A stretch of DNA of 64,000 nt from Vermamoeba vermiformis (lineage: Eukaryota; Tubulinea; Echinamoebida): assembly GCA_045837725.1 (NCBI GenBank), contig JBEWZL010000239.1:186001-250000 (forward strand), read 5' to 3'. This document shows, piece after piece, positions 43,843 to 55,733 of the stretch. How positions within the stretch are numbered: position 1 is the first letter of the stretch; the number at the start of each line of letters is the position of its first letter. A program made the position numbers and the translations under genes. The notes below the pieces were generated by a model. It searched no databases and was not told the origin of the DNA. It was given only the letters and a program-made list of their open reading frames with translations.

Positions 43843-45823
43843 TTATTCGCCGACTTCTTGTTGAATCTGCACAGCGTTCTCGGCTGCTACATAGAATATG
43901 CCTTGCTTCAAGTACGTCAAAAATTTGGTGTAGTACACGGTGCCTGCAATGTCCTTTGCGCTTGGTTGTTGCACGATGGCTTCAATAATGCTGTACTTCC
44001 ATTCTTTGCCGAGCTTTGTCGGCTCAGTTCTTCTATTCAACAAGTAGTCTGCCATGCCAGGGAAGGCGAGGATCTCCGTCAGTCCCCAGTTGTGTTTAAC
44101 AACGGCCTTAATCAACGCGAAAACTGCGTATCGTAGCTCGACCAAGTGATAATTCAAGTACTGGTACAAGAGTTGCGTGGTCGGAGGGTGCAATGAAACT
44201 CTGTTGTAAATGTCGCGAAGTGTTTGAGTCTCAGTCTTATTATCCGATTGTCTATGACAAAGAAGAGTAAGTAGAGTAAGCAAAGGGATTTGGTTACGGA
44301 TGTGCCATACCTTTCTTCGAACATGTGCGCGAGTGAGAAGTAGAAGCAGATTCTTGCGTCCGTATTAGATGAGCTGCTGAAGTCCGTAAACTCTTGTAGC
44401 CTAACATATTAAGCGTCAGCTATGTGCGCAAAACGAGTAACTAGATCCGGAGCTGTACGTACAAATCAGGTTGTTGTGCGAGCCATTGAACACCACTTTG
44501 AGAAATGCCAATGCACGAAATGGCTGTAATAACTGCCTCCTATTAAAAGAGGTCAGATATTGTGAGGTGTGACATATACGAGTAACTTACGATTGCTTCG
44601 AAGTTAGATCCGTTGAGGTGTTTGATGAATGGCTCCTTGAGCGGTAGTGTAACTAACTTTTCGAAAAAGAACGAGCCAAGTTTGGCAATATTGCCTATAA
44701 TCTTGATTGATCGCACTGAAACGAGTGAATCGTTGCTGTTAACCAGATCCAAAATCGTTTTCAAGATGCCTTGTTGCTCGAGCCAAGTTAGGCCTTCCTC
44801 GCTTTTGCCAACCTTTTGGACAATTGTTAATATATATAGACGCCGTATAGTACAAGTTGAGTACCTTTTCAACGAGTTCTAATGCGTTCAATTGCTCCAA
44901 AATATCTTCAGATCCGAGCTCTTTGACGATGTTATTGAACATGCCTTGCTCGTTGCAAATAGCAAATGCTTTAGGACTAGTGCTAGATAGTTGCGCAAAT
45001 AGGTCTAATATTCTAAATCGAAGGGTTTCATCATTCTGGTATTTGTTGAGCAATGCTGTAACTTGGGGAATGTATTCTGTTATGATCTCCAGTCCGATCG
45101 GAACACGGGCAATCTGAAATCATAAAATTTTAATATTAGGCGGTATATATAATACTTTTTTTTTACGTTTCAAATAAATTTGAATTAAAGTAATGAAATT
45201 GCCTCGCGAGAATCATAGAATTATAATAAATACCTGTATTATTGTGTCTGAGGCTCGTTCAGCGATAGAGGTGACCTCGTCAACTACTAGATCTATAATA
45301 TCATTCAATAAGCCGTTTTGTTGCTGAACAAAAAAATTAGTGAGTAATTATTGCGTGGATCTAATTCGGATCGGACTTACAATATATTGAATTCCCCATG
45401 GATTGGCGCTAATGCGTTTAATTTGGTCAATAGTCAGTGTTCTTAATGGTGCCGACGGGCTCTTAATTCCCATCTTTAAGTACGGCTTGATCTAATTTTC
45501 AATTTGGGTTAGAAAATTGGAAATAATTATGAACAAGGTGTAAAAGTAATTTCAATACATATGATACTACTACCAAAGCAGTTAAACAATTATTGAATTT
45601 GTTAGCAAATTATGACAAATTATTAACCCGCAAAACTTTTCACGATGGATCAGAAGCGATAATATTATAATTATTATATACATACTGCATCGGAGCGTAG
45701 CTTTTGAAGGCCTGAATCTCCGTCCAATACTTTCTTCACATTTCCAAGGACATCTTGAAACTCGTCTTCGTCATTAACTTGGCCGAGCTTCTCGAATAGT
45801 TGAACTAAATCTGATGCTTCCAT
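43843..45823 (-). CDS. PSMD5: 26S proteasome assembly chaperone PSMD5 (S5B)
   Basis: About eight exons, roughly 470 residues. PSMD5/S5B (yeast Hsm3 in function) is a HEAT/ARM-repeat chaperone that binds the C-terminus of the ATPase Rpt1 during assembly of the proteasome base. The protein is helical repeats throughout, with recognisable stretches: IKPYLKMGIKSPSAPLRTLT, GIQYI then QNGLLNDIIDLV, EQGMFNNIVKELGS, VRSIKIIGNIAKLGSFFF, and a C-terminal HPPTTQLLYQYLNYHLVELR-like part. The order matches animal and plant PSMD5 as I recall it. The start at 45823 (MEASDLVQLFEKLG) is the first ATG and is divergent from the LRR gene by only 29 bases if that gene starts at 45853. Confidence 0.85.
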
Positions 45824-45852
45824 CGTGTATTCTAATTGAAAAGTGAATTATA

Positions 45853-47402
45853 ATGGTGACTTTTGTGCACCGAGAAATTTTGTTGCTAAAGAAAAAGCTT
45901 GGTGGATCGAGAAACAAGCAGCACAGCAGTTTGCAAATTCAAGTATATTATGTTGACACAATAGCACCAATACGGCGTGTAACTATGGAGCCACCTCTTA
46001 AGAAGCGAAAGATAAGCCACGATGTCGAAGGCTGGCTTTCTGTTGACATTTTGCCTGCCGAATTAATTCAAATAATTATAAACAAAATAGAATATGATCT
46101 AAGAACAATAGTAAGGTAAGTGATTATATTTTTGAACGTTATTTATTAATTGGGAAGGTTTTGCCGCTTTTATCCGAAAAAAACCATTTATTTGCCGCTC
46201 CTAATTTAATTATACGTGCAGGCTTAGTCGAACGTGCACAAAGTGGTTGCAAAATATATGGCAATTCGTGTCTCATTTGGATGTGACGAACGGACAGCCT
46301 CAAACAGCGCCCAAGCTAAGTCAATACCAGATCCAGCCACTTCTTGAACGTATCGATTGCTCTCACATGAGATCGTTAATATTCACTAGTAAAGTGTCTA
46401 TAACTGCGTGGTTATTGAAGGACAAATGCGAGTTTAGCGGATCTAACAAGTTCTGGGTGTAAGTTCAAACATTCGTTAGATTTCTTTTATTAATTTTATT
46501 CTGCTAGCTGGGAATATATGGAGAGGATGACGAGATTAGAATCGTTGACTATGATAAGTATTAATTTGCCGGAGCAGTTTTTCGAAATGTGCTCAATTTT
46601 CACCAACCTTTCCTCATTGATACTCGACTGCTCCAATATGTCATATCACCCTCAATTTATGGACAACATAACGTGCTTGACAGCACTAAGACACTTGTCA
46701 TTTGGTGACGGAGTCAGATCAACACGAGCTTTGGAAAAGTTGTCTAATCTGGTCAGTCTGCACTTGCCAAGTTTGCCAGCCTTAAATTATGACCTCGTAA
46801 CACGCTTGACACAATTACGAAGCTTACATGTGGACAGATTTGCAGAGTCATTCATGAAACAAGTTATTACTATGACGAACTTAAGAACGTTTATTGGACC
46901 CGGACTCAACCTGTATGAACCAATCAAAGAAATGCCTAATTTGGAATATCTCAAAGTCAAATCAGTTAGAGTGACATTTATACCACATAATCTTACGTAC
47001 TTAAGCACGCCTTGGTCCTTTGTATTAACGCCGTGGCTAACGCAGATCCACGCTTACGAAGGAGATCTCGTTGACAAAAATCAGCTCAACTTGTTCAATA
47101 AGCACTCAAATATCACGCACTTGTCACTAAAAGTGTCACAGTTCACTTATCCAATGCTGACGATGCTAACAAGCATCAAAAGTCTCTCCATAACAGATCC
47201 AGATATTGCGGAGTACCCAACGGAACTGTTTCTCAAAACATTTCAGAATATGACTTCATTAAGAAGAATCGAGTTCCTGGTGACAAATGGCGAGTCATCA
47301 TTGGATATTGCTGCGAAATTTCCTTTGAAGGATGTTGTTTTATCAACGCAAACAACCCGACCATTCCACACCGGTGCGCCACGACTACGATGGTATGAAT
47401 AA
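45853..47402 (+). CDS. F-box/LRR-like protein
   Basis: Three exons (45853-46115, 46222-46458, 46508-47402). Two starts are possible: ATG 45853 (464 residues) or ATG 45985 (MEPPLKKRKISHD, 420 residues). The second is more likely because it begins with a compact nuclear-signal-like PPLKKRK and leaves room for the PSMD5 promoter. An F-box-like segment follows: LSVDILPAELIQIIINKI ... IVRLSRTCTKWLQNIW. The last exon is irregular leucine-rich repeats (LTALRHLSFGDGV, LSNLVSLHLPSLP, LTQLRSLHVDRF, MPNLEYLKVKSV). Such proteins usually serve as SCF ubiquitin-ligase substrate receptors. The substrate is unknown. It is convergent with the armadillo gene, 66 bases apart. Confidence 0.78.
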
Positions 47403-47468
47403 AGCAAGTCATTGGTTAAATATATTACTATATTACATTTACTTTTATGATTACATTTGATTTTTCAA

Positions 47469-50400
47469 TTAACTCTTCTGTTTCGTTCGTTTGCCGCGCT
47501 TTTTATCCTCGCTATTAAACAGATCTATCGCGGACGTTAAGGTCGCTTTAAAATTAGGGTCGGTCGATCGTTCACTAGCCTTAGTTAATATCTCTACTAT
47601 TCTTTGCTGCAAGAAGTAATCTCTCCTCTTGCCTTTTTTCTTCGATAAAATACATGCAATAGCTACGCAAGAAAAAAATTAATAAGAAGGCCGAACTAAA
47701 TAAGGATTATATTATTAGAACATACTAGTAGCTTCAATTTGGATGTTCGTTGCAGGTGATTCAATCAATTTCATTAAAAATTGGGGTGCATTTAGTTCGC
47801 AGATCAGATCTTGGTTTTTAGCTGTTAAGAGCTTCGTTAGTATTCGCTTGGCTTAAGTGCTATAATACAATACCATTGTCCTTGACGAGTTGAATCAGGG
47901 CCTCGCATGTGTGCAACAATACTTGAGGACTGGTTGACTGCAATAGCTTGACAAGTGCCCCGATCCCACCGTTTTCGCGCACCAATTTTTGAATTTTTTC
48001 TGCGGCATAAATTAGCATCACCATTACATAATCTACTAGGCAAATACATACTGTTATCTGAGCTTAATGATGCTATAGCCGACGCTGCCGATGCAATCAA
48101 CGAGTCGATGCGTTGTTCGAGCATTCTAATTATGGGCACAATGCCACCTGTTTTCTTCACGTGCAATTGATTCTTATCTAATATAAATAGCCATTATTAG
48201 TACTACTGCGAATGACGCTCCGTGAGATGTTACGTACAATCGTTCTTGGCGAGGTCAGCAATGCACGCAGCAGCGTTCTTTTTGACCTGCGAGTTCTCGC
48301 TGTAAAGGAACGGCACGAGCTTCTCAAACACACCTTTTTCACGTGCCAATGTTTGGAACCTCCCTAGCGCAACGTCAATAAGTAAGTAAAACGAGGAAAT
48401 ATGTGTTGGGACGTACTGTTATTTGAGCACAATCCTGCGAGTGCGCGTGCTGCTTTCGACTTGAGATCATCGTTATCAGCTAACAATAGATCGATAAATG
48501 TATCCATGCCGTGGTCTTTCATAATGGCTTTTTGACTCTCGACTGCGAGTTCAGCGATGTTAGCTCAAGTTTGACACTTTTGACAAGTGACACCTGTCAT
48601 AGTTTGACACTTACTGTTGTCATGTGCTACTCGACAGAGGATTTCAAGACTGAGGGACAATACTACTGGATCGACATTTCTAGGCTCGGCAGCGATGCTT
48701 AATAACATTGAGATAGCTGAAGACTCGCGGACTGCGTTTTGATTTTGAACTGTTTTGATGATCGCTAAGATTGTTCGCAACGATTCTATTCGCAGTTCAT
48801 TATCATCGCTCAAAATATTGTCCACGAGTGGCTTCAAACCATCTTTTGAAAATATTTCTGCTCGACTGGTCGCTACAAAAAATTAGCCAAAATTGTTTGA
48901 CGAGGACAGAGAGACTTACCAAATTTGGAAAGTTTCCTTAAAAGGACGGTGGCAGTGATCGCTAGCTCATTATGGGTCGACAAACAAACAGCGGACAAAA
49001 TTTTGACTCCACCACATTCCCGAATGATTTTTTCGACCAGCACTTCATCTATTAAAATATGACTACATTAGCCCAGTCTTATATAATATTAACGTTACTA
49101 TACCTAGCCCGAATAGGCGATCGACTTCACGAGCCCTTTGATATGCTACGTCAACATTGATGTGCGGCAAGTTGCCTAAAAGTGCGGGTATTGCCTCTTC
49201 GAGCGGAACTTCGAGTTCAGCCACTGATTCAGCCATGATACTGCCTATTATATAGTAATATGTACGTATTAAGCCGATGCTTTTTAATAGTTCCCGAGAC
49301 CTATTACATGTTTTCGATACTTACGTTGTTCAAAGCTGAACTGACTGCTAGCTTCATCGTCTGGAGGTCCGCGTGGTGAAATGCTTTGCTCGCCTGAATC
49401 TACGAAGAAATTTAGACCGGTTGTGCTTGCAACTTTTTCCTGGTCAATTTTTCTTACCAGAGTCGCTTGACAGCACTGAGGCGGATAGATCTTGTTCGTG
49501 CTTTTGATTGCCAACTACGGTAACATGTTAGAATATAGCATGCGTATTATTATGACCGAGCACGTACTCTGTTCAGGACTCAATTCAAACAAGGCTTCAA
49601 GGGCCTCTTGTTTGATGTCTTCGTCCGATGTCTGGTACAATTTCTGCAACACTTTGACACAGCCTTGTTTAATCAAAAGATCGTGATTGGCGCCTGTGAC
49701 AGAATTAGTAGTTTTACCAAATAAGGAAATAACTTCAATCTTACGATTCGCTGCCAAGTTATTAAGCGCCATAGCAATGCTGAGTGTAATTTCAACGTCA
49801 TTGACTTTAGTGCACATAATAATTTGATCGACGATGCCAATGTCAATCAACTCTTCGTGAAAATCAACTGTGCAGTACAATAGTTAATTCTCGAGCTAGA
49901 GTTTGCCAAATAAGGAAACTTACTGATAGCAGTGAGATTGGCTACAGCCATCATAACACCTTTCAATGTCATCAAATCAGCTGTTTGCATAATTTCCGCT
50001 AATCGCTGCCACGTCACTTCTTCGACGATGGTTTGCTTTAGCTCGGGTGAAGACTCTAATAATATTATCAATTAGATATCATTACCATAAGTAGGTCTCG
50101 TCGGTTATTGCGATTTCCTAATTTGGTAATTGATTTTGATGACGTACCAGCGTTAGTCAAATTGGCCAAAGTGTGGACACAACCGCGCAAGAGTTCTTTG
50201 TCGTTAATTCGAATCAACTCAAATATCAAATGCAATGCACCACACTTCTCTAGCGCATTAATATTATCTTCTTCAATCGCTATATTTGCAATCGCATTCA
50301 CTGTGGCTCGTCTATCAGATCCAGATCAATAAATGAACTACATCATCTTTCTATGATATTATTTGTACTATGGAATGTATATTGAACTTACTTGGTTTTA

Positions 50401-51598
50401 ATATCATTGATTTTTCCTAATTTGACTAAGGTATCAATAACACTATGACCAATCATGGCCCGATGATGCTCGTCTTTAAAATGTTAGTAATCGGAAATAA
50501 TCAATGTAAACTATAATTACCAAATAAGGCAAGATTTCCTAATAAGGTAGCCATAGCGCGTTTGATTTCCAAATCATCGCTCTCGGTCAATTGTAGCAGA
50601 TCCTGCCAACCAAACAACCTGACAATTTTCCTGTTGCTCTTAGGCACTGATGCTAATATCGCTAGTGTCCAAATAGCTTCACCGCGTACATATGGAATAT
50701 CAATATTAACGAGCTCTTTTAATGCTTTGTAACCCGCATCGCCCTTCAACGTAGCTCTGCCGTCGTCTAAAAATACCTCGTATTAATATTGAATCGGATT
50801 GGACGCAAGCATACTATATTAGTGTTGCTTAAGTGTCTTATTATAATCTTTACCTGTTAATTCGACTGCGGAGATGCAAACTTCAGCGAGAGCGTGGATC
50901 TGTCAAAATGAATTTTTTGTTAGCTTGTATCAATGAATATTTTAAGTAATAATAAACGGCCTTTATAATGGTAGAATAATAGATATATTGTTATAATAAT
51001 CCGAATAATTTACTAAAAAAGATGACAGGCTCTACGTACTTGGTCATCGTCGTAGGCATATAAATTAAATAACGAATCTAAGCCTCCCTCTACTGCCAAT
51101 TCAATCTTTTCGGCATCTATAAATGGTAATAAATATTAAAATTGCGTTAGTAAAATAGAGATCTCTATTTTTTGAACCGGATCTTTGAAATCGAAACTAG
51201 GACGTACCCATATCAGTTGGCAATCTAAATCGAGGCTGTTGAGGTGAACTAACGTCCTCACCACGCACCATTGGCGTGCCTCCGCTTTGAAAAGACAATC
51301 GTGTGCCTTTTTTTAAGCTCAAATGTTTAATGTTCGGAAGGGACACTGGTTCTCCTTCGTCAGAGCTAAAAATAATTAAAATTAATATGATGTAATAATA
51401 GGTACTCGAGAATACTTACATCGAGCTCGAAAAGCTAATATCTTCCGAGATTGAAGAACTCTCTTCGTTGTTGGACTGTTCCATGAGCTCTGAATAAATA
51501 ATTGTTAATCCCCTAAATATTTCTATTATTTTTAAAATTAATGGCATGCTATCGGTGGAGCTGCATGTCTTTGCACGTGCATTTATTGGATCGTGCAT
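47469..51598 (-). CDS. Large armadillo-repeat protein
   Basis: About twenty short exons read in phase from ATG 51598 (MHDPINARAKTC) to a stop at 47469. It looks like two genes, but the exon ending FSFEQ (about 49324) splices in phase to one starting RSIMAESVAELE, so one protein of more than 1,000 residues is likely. After an acidic Ser-rich leader come at least eleven ARM-type repeats, for example GEAIWTLAILASV, GCVHTLANLTNA, VMMAVANLTAI, AMALNNLAAN, AAACIADLAKND, AASAIASLSSD, HTCEALIQLVKD. A Ser/Asp/Gln-rich linker separates the two repeat blocks. The C-terminus is basic (KKRGKRTKQKS). ARM arrays bind peptides, as in importin-alpha and catenin-like proteins; I cannot assign a subfamily. The intron around 48540-48620 holds a TGACACCTGTCA palindrome. 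A later ATG (MEQSNNEESSS, 51483) is an alternative start. Confidence 0.75.
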
Positions 51599-51859
51599 TG
51601 CAATTTAATTTGTATATTTTTACTTGATTAATTTTCGGTCCACAATAAAATATACACAAAAATCAAGCGTATTTCATTGCGTCATAAATTTGTAAATTAA
51701 ATGTCACCAGCATCTGTGCAACAACTTACCAGTTTAAAACCAATTACTGTTGTGCATTAATTAATGTTCCTTTGTAAATCATTGCGTTAATAATGTGCCA
51801 TTGACCAATAAAAGCAGAATTGTTGGTTTTAATGCTTTTTGGAGCTAAAAATAACAAAC
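51483..51859. repeat. Duplicated segment, copy 1 (5' end and promoter of the armadillo gene)
   Basis: This covers the first exon of the armadillo gene and its upstream spacer. Diagnostic shared words with 55094-55659, in the same order, are AAATATTTCTATTATT, ATGTCTTTGC, GCAATTTAATTTG, CATAAATTTGTAAATT, CAGCATCTG, CAACAACTTACC and ATTGACCAATAAAAGC. The last contains a CCAAT box. The stretch 51600-51977 has no gene of its own. Confidence 0.85.
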
Positions 51860-51977
51860 CCGCTAGATCTCACTTGTTGAAGAGCACAACGGCTAAAAGA
51901 GGATTCACCGTCCAAGTAATATGCACAAATCTTGTTTATGGAATTGAAGCAATTTAGTAAGAGACAGATTGGCCATG

Positions 51978-54690
51978 TTAAAACAAGGGCCACTCAGCAA
52001 GTAAGAACAGCGCAATAGCTACAAAGAAATTGGTAGTGATAGCTGTCGCGCTCGATGACCTAATCGCGAGAGGGGTAGCGACCGGGGCTGCTGGGGGTCT
52101 GGTGAACGTCGCCGTAAAGAAGGCAGCTTGACTAGGATTGTAAAAAGATGTCGCAGGTGTTTGCGTCAACTGCACTGCCTTGACCAAGTAATAGTTGGTT
52201 CCATCGGCTGCATTCGCATCGAGAAAAGTTGTGTCGGATACTGGTGATGTCGTAGCACGAGTATAAGGACCTTCAACGGACGAAGTGGATCTGTACACGT
52301 GATATCCAACGACATTATCAGCTGATCCTGTCCACGATAAGCTCAATCCACCACTTTCCGATTTTGCTTGAACGTTTGAAGGTGGATCCACGATGAAAAA
52401 GCGTAAAGTCGGATCTGGCAAAACAAAATTCGTCAATTTGCTGATAATACAGCTCTGTGAGAAAATTACCTCCTTGAAGTGTATTATGAATCATCCAGGC
52501 ATAGAAATTCTATAATACAGCAGTATTAGATCTAGATAATCGGTGGTAGCCACCAATCAAATTGCTTACGGAGAAGTATTTGCCGTCGTGAGCTAGGGCC
52601 ATATGCGTCGCAAATCCAATGTGTTTTCCTGTCGTTGTCATATGCAAAAATGAATACGGACGACCAGACTGGATCACACCCAATCCGTGCGATCCGAGCA
52701 ACGGTGATCGTAGAATATTATTATCGGAGTCCCAGTCGCACAAATAGCTTCCATAAACTTGAAGAAATGCTGCGCGAATCGTATTGCTAAGAATGTCGTC
52801 GGTCGTACCAGTGTTTAGAATCGAACTGTACGTTCCGTATCCAATTGCAGCTGCCACTAGTGCACTAGTGCCCAAATTAATATTAAAGCCGGATAGATAT
52901 AGATATATATATCACTAACATACCTGTTCTCTTTCAAGTCCGTTACTAATTTGCCTTCAACAATGTTGCTCAAGCCTACAATATGAGGGTAGGTTCTCCA
53001 CCTGATCAACCATGTTAAAAATAAGCTCGTTATAATTCATAATTAATTTCTTACACTGAGGAAGACATCGATTCTCCTCCAAACCATTGGAAGTCGTCAT
53101 TCACGAGCGCTTTGTTTTCAAAAGTATAATTGGCTTCTCGGAATCGATATCCGTGATTTTTCTTGAAGTAATATTTCATAGCGGTGAGTTCGTCAATTTG
53201 ATTGTATTTTCCGAGGTAGACTCTTCCAACCTGGGGCACGAGTCAGTCACTGACGAGAAGAAAAATTGTTCATTGTACCTCAAGTTCGGCGACTACGTAG
53301 GGTTGCATATGTTGAGGAGGAGGGTATGCGGCATCGGAGATCCTGTCTACATACGTTTGATCGTATTTTCCGTCTCCAGGAACGTTTTGATTGCGCGGAT
53401 CTTCAGCTCCAGGATTATTGACCACGGAATCGGTCCAATAGTTGTCAATGAGGCTAGTATAAAATGCTGGACGAATTCGTAAATTAGTATTCGTTGTAGT
53501 AAGCAACAAAAATGTATATTTACAATCTGCTGGCCAAGCTCCTTTGACACCGTCCATGGATACCAGCGCATTAGGATGCGGTAATTGCCTATCAGACAGA
53601 ATACTATGGCGCAATACATAACTGAGGCGTGTATTGAAATGCCTGATGGGTCGTCTCGTGGCACATCTGGATTCTCGCGCAACATAAAGATGAACGAGAT
53701 TGCTGAGCCGATTCCGCCTACCAAAATTACGTCTATTTTTAGGTAGTATTTCCAAAAATCTTTGCCAGCTATCAAGCCTGAACAAACAAGAAAGATCGCG
53801 ATCCGAGGGTAAGTTGTGTAACAAAATACTTCGTATGGCAGCAATTTGTCATCCATCTTCAGTACTAACATGATTCCTATGGTAGCAAGTGACAATTATT
53901 GTCGAGCTCCTTTGTGGTCCCCATGCCCATCTGGATTCTCGTTTCCGCTGTATGGAACCGGTACTCTGCCAATGAGATATAGAGTAGATTTTTCTCGCGT
54001 TCCGTGTGCAGCAACGATGGCACTTTTCACATCCGGAACTAAAGTCGTTAACCATTTGCATTCAAATTGAACGGAACGTACCTGAATCGGATGCGTTGAC
54101 AAAAACGCTCGTTATTTCCCATCCATCGCCAATAAGGTCCATTTTAAGTTGCTGAAGCTCATCCACCAACGCAGCTCCGACCGATCTCTCGATGACTAAA
54201 ATTACATGTCCTCTGTTTTCAATTAGAGGCAATTCCTGGCCCACGACGACGAATCCTTCAATAGGTTGCCATGCATTGGTGTAGTTTAATTGAGCACGAA
54301 TGTGATATTCATACGCAATTCCAATCTAAATTTAAAATAATCAGTTTTTTCTGACGGAAACGCACCCACTTTTCTTACCTGAATATTATTGTCGGTAAAG
54401 GTAAATGTGTTTCCGTTAGCAAAATCATTTATAGGAATCGTATCCAGTGGAACAAAGGCTGCTTCCGAAAAATTGTACGCGTTATCAGATCTTCTAATCA
54501 GAAAATAGCTATCCGTGTAATTACGACCCGCCACTGCCGTATGGTTCCAAGTTAATGTTACGCTGAGCGGATTGGAACCAAACTGAACTATTGGGATAAT
54601 GGAGACATCTTTGGGAGTTTGAGCGCGAGTCTGCCAGATGCACGGTGCCAAGGATACGCAACAAATATTGCACGTATGCCAGCTCCGCTT
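51978..54690 (-). CDS. Secreted protein with bacterial-type VPVPYSGN...GAWPAD core and fibronectin III domain
   Basis: Many exons. A fibronectin-type beta domain (VQFGSNPLSVTLTWNHT) leads into HVILVIERSVGAALVDELQQ, then VPVPYSGNENPDGHGDHKG and, after an interruption, GAWPAD, NVPGDGKYDQTY, VGRVYLG, a GSYLCDWDSDNNILRSPLLG block and GDPTLRFFIVDPPSNVQ, followed by a second fibronectin III domain (LSWTGSADNVVGYHVYRST) and a hydrophobic GPI-like tail (TTNFFVAIALFLLAEWPLF). From memory, this block order is found in large secreted proteins of Verrucomicrobia and Planctomycetes, with some resemblance to C25-peptidase-like folds. The 5' end is unclear: no ATG with a signal peptide fits. A 368-bp insertion at 53537-53914 breaks the exon just where GDHKG should run into AWPAD, so the gene may be damaged. 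Function unknown. Confidence 0.65.
53537..53914 (-). other. 368-bp insertion flanked by a 10-bp direct repeat
   Basis: The word CAAAGGAGCT (minus strand) occurs at 53914-53905 and again at 53546-53537. The host frame reads GDHKGA into the first copy and GAWPAD out of the second, so the text between was added with a target-site-like duplication. The inserted stretch has an open frame in the same orientation encoding several hydrophobic helices (RIAIFLVCSGLIAGKDFW, VILVGGIGSAISFIFML, VMYCAIVFCLIGNYRIL), like a fragment of a multi-pass membrane protein. It starts with the small palindrome GACAATAATTGTC. No GT donor is available at the left joint. No terminal inverted repeats are obvious. Confidence 0.65.
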
Positions 54691-54760
54691 TCATTTCCGC
54701 ACTTCCTTTTCAGCTTGTTTTTTTTCCGGTTCGGTAGTTTAATTTTAGTTCAACTTCACG

Positions 54761-54829
54761 ATGGCTAACCGAATTCAACTGCTCACGGTTATATCTATTA
54801 TTTTGTGCCTTACAAAACGGGACCCCTAA
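54761..54829 (+). other. Short signal-peptide-like reading frame in a spacer
   Basis: ATG 54761 opens 22 codons reading MANRIQLLTVISIILCLTK and then three more residues before a stop. It resembles an isolated signal peptide with no mature protein attached. It may be the orphaned first exon of a lost secreted-protein gene, or chance. The flanking 54691-55093 is otherwise AT-rich and featureless. Confidence 0.2.
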
Positions 54830-55093
54830 TCCTACTACCTAAAGGTAAATTTTTTTTATTAACAATAATAACTGCCGTTTCATCAAAATTCTTTTTACAA
54901 TAAAAATATTTATTCGAATTTAGTTCAGCAAAAATTTTCTATACCAGCAAATTTAATTTCTACAAAAATGTCCGCTATCTAAAGAATAACTACATCAATA
55001 TGGAAACGAATGTTAGATATACAACATAATAGCGGTACATCAGATCACGCAGGTTCAACCTGATTACCCTAATTTTTACTTACTTCGATACCT

Positions 55094-55432
55094 TATGAGC
55101 TTTACCGGTAATTGTTAGTACCATAAATATTTCTATTATTAAAATTAATGGCGCGATCGGTAGATAGGATTACATGTCTTTGCGCACGGTATTTATGGAT
55201 GCAATTTAATTTGCAATTTTTCGCTTCACTAATTTTCACCCTGAAATATACATAGAATAAATAAATTTAATTTAATTAATTGCGGGCATAAATTTGTAAA
55301 TTCAGGCAGCATCTGCAGCAAGACAGACAGCGGAGGCCAAGGTGAGCGGAGGCCAGGCCGCACCCCCGACAGCCCCCAGAGAGGGGGGACGGGGAGGAGG
55401 AGAGAGGGAGGCGGAGCAGGCGGGCGGGGCGG

Positions 55433-55512
<80 letters not shown>

Positions 55513-55659
55513 AGGACCCCACGAGCAGCGCAGGCATTCCAACAACAACTTACCTCATTTTATAAGTATTACCACAGTTGGTCATAAGGTTCAATTTGAT
55601 GTGGCATTGACCAATAAAAGCGGAAGTGTTGTTTATCGACTTAAAAAAATAACGAAACG
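55094..55659. repeat. Duplicated segment, copy 2 (upstream of the hydrolase gene)
   Basis: Diverged copy of 51483-51859 carrying the same ordered words and the ATTGACCAATAAAAGC element (55605-55620), 115 bases upstream of the hydrolase ATG. The armadillo first-exon frame is lost here. A GC-rich block (55316-55538) with no counterpart in copy 1 interrupts it between CAGCATCTG and CAACAACTTACC. Confidence 0.85.
55316..55538. repeat. GC-rich insertion with a run of 73 G
   Basis: About 223 bases of purine-rich, GC-rich sequence in an AT-rich setting. The plus strand has GGAGGCCA repeats, then a G-and-GA tract, then 73 uninterrupted G (55436-55508), then CCCCAGGACCCCACG. The flanks match copy 1, so the block was inserted (or assembled) precisely there. 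It could form extensive G-quadruplex structure. Confidence 0.85.
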
Positions 55660-55733
55660 GCGTCACATCAATTTACGGATCCAAAACAGCGATTTTGTCT
55701 ATTTAACTTGTTCACTAGCACACAACTAGTAAT

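Noticed and set aside
47469-49236. A separate armadillo gene starting at MAESVAELE (49236)
   Set aside because: The preceding exon ends in a good GT donor, and an AG acceptor just upstream of this ATG joins it in phase, so one larger gene is simpler; RNA could still show two.
53347-53895. A stand-alone membrane-protein gene inside the bacterial-type gene
   Set aside because: The frame begins without a credible start, continues antisense-like into host exons in the wrong frame, and only the inserted 368 bp look membrane-coding; I treat it as an inserted fragment.
54630-54660. A GTATCCTT word (U12 GT-AG donor consensus) near the start of the bacterial-type gene
   Set aside because: No matching branch site or acceptor in phase was found, and the flanking exon reads through it; probably chance.
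55229-55587. Poly-proline and poly-glycine reading frames across the G run
   Set aside because: They are translations of the homopolymer and its GC-rich flanks, without a plausible gene around them.
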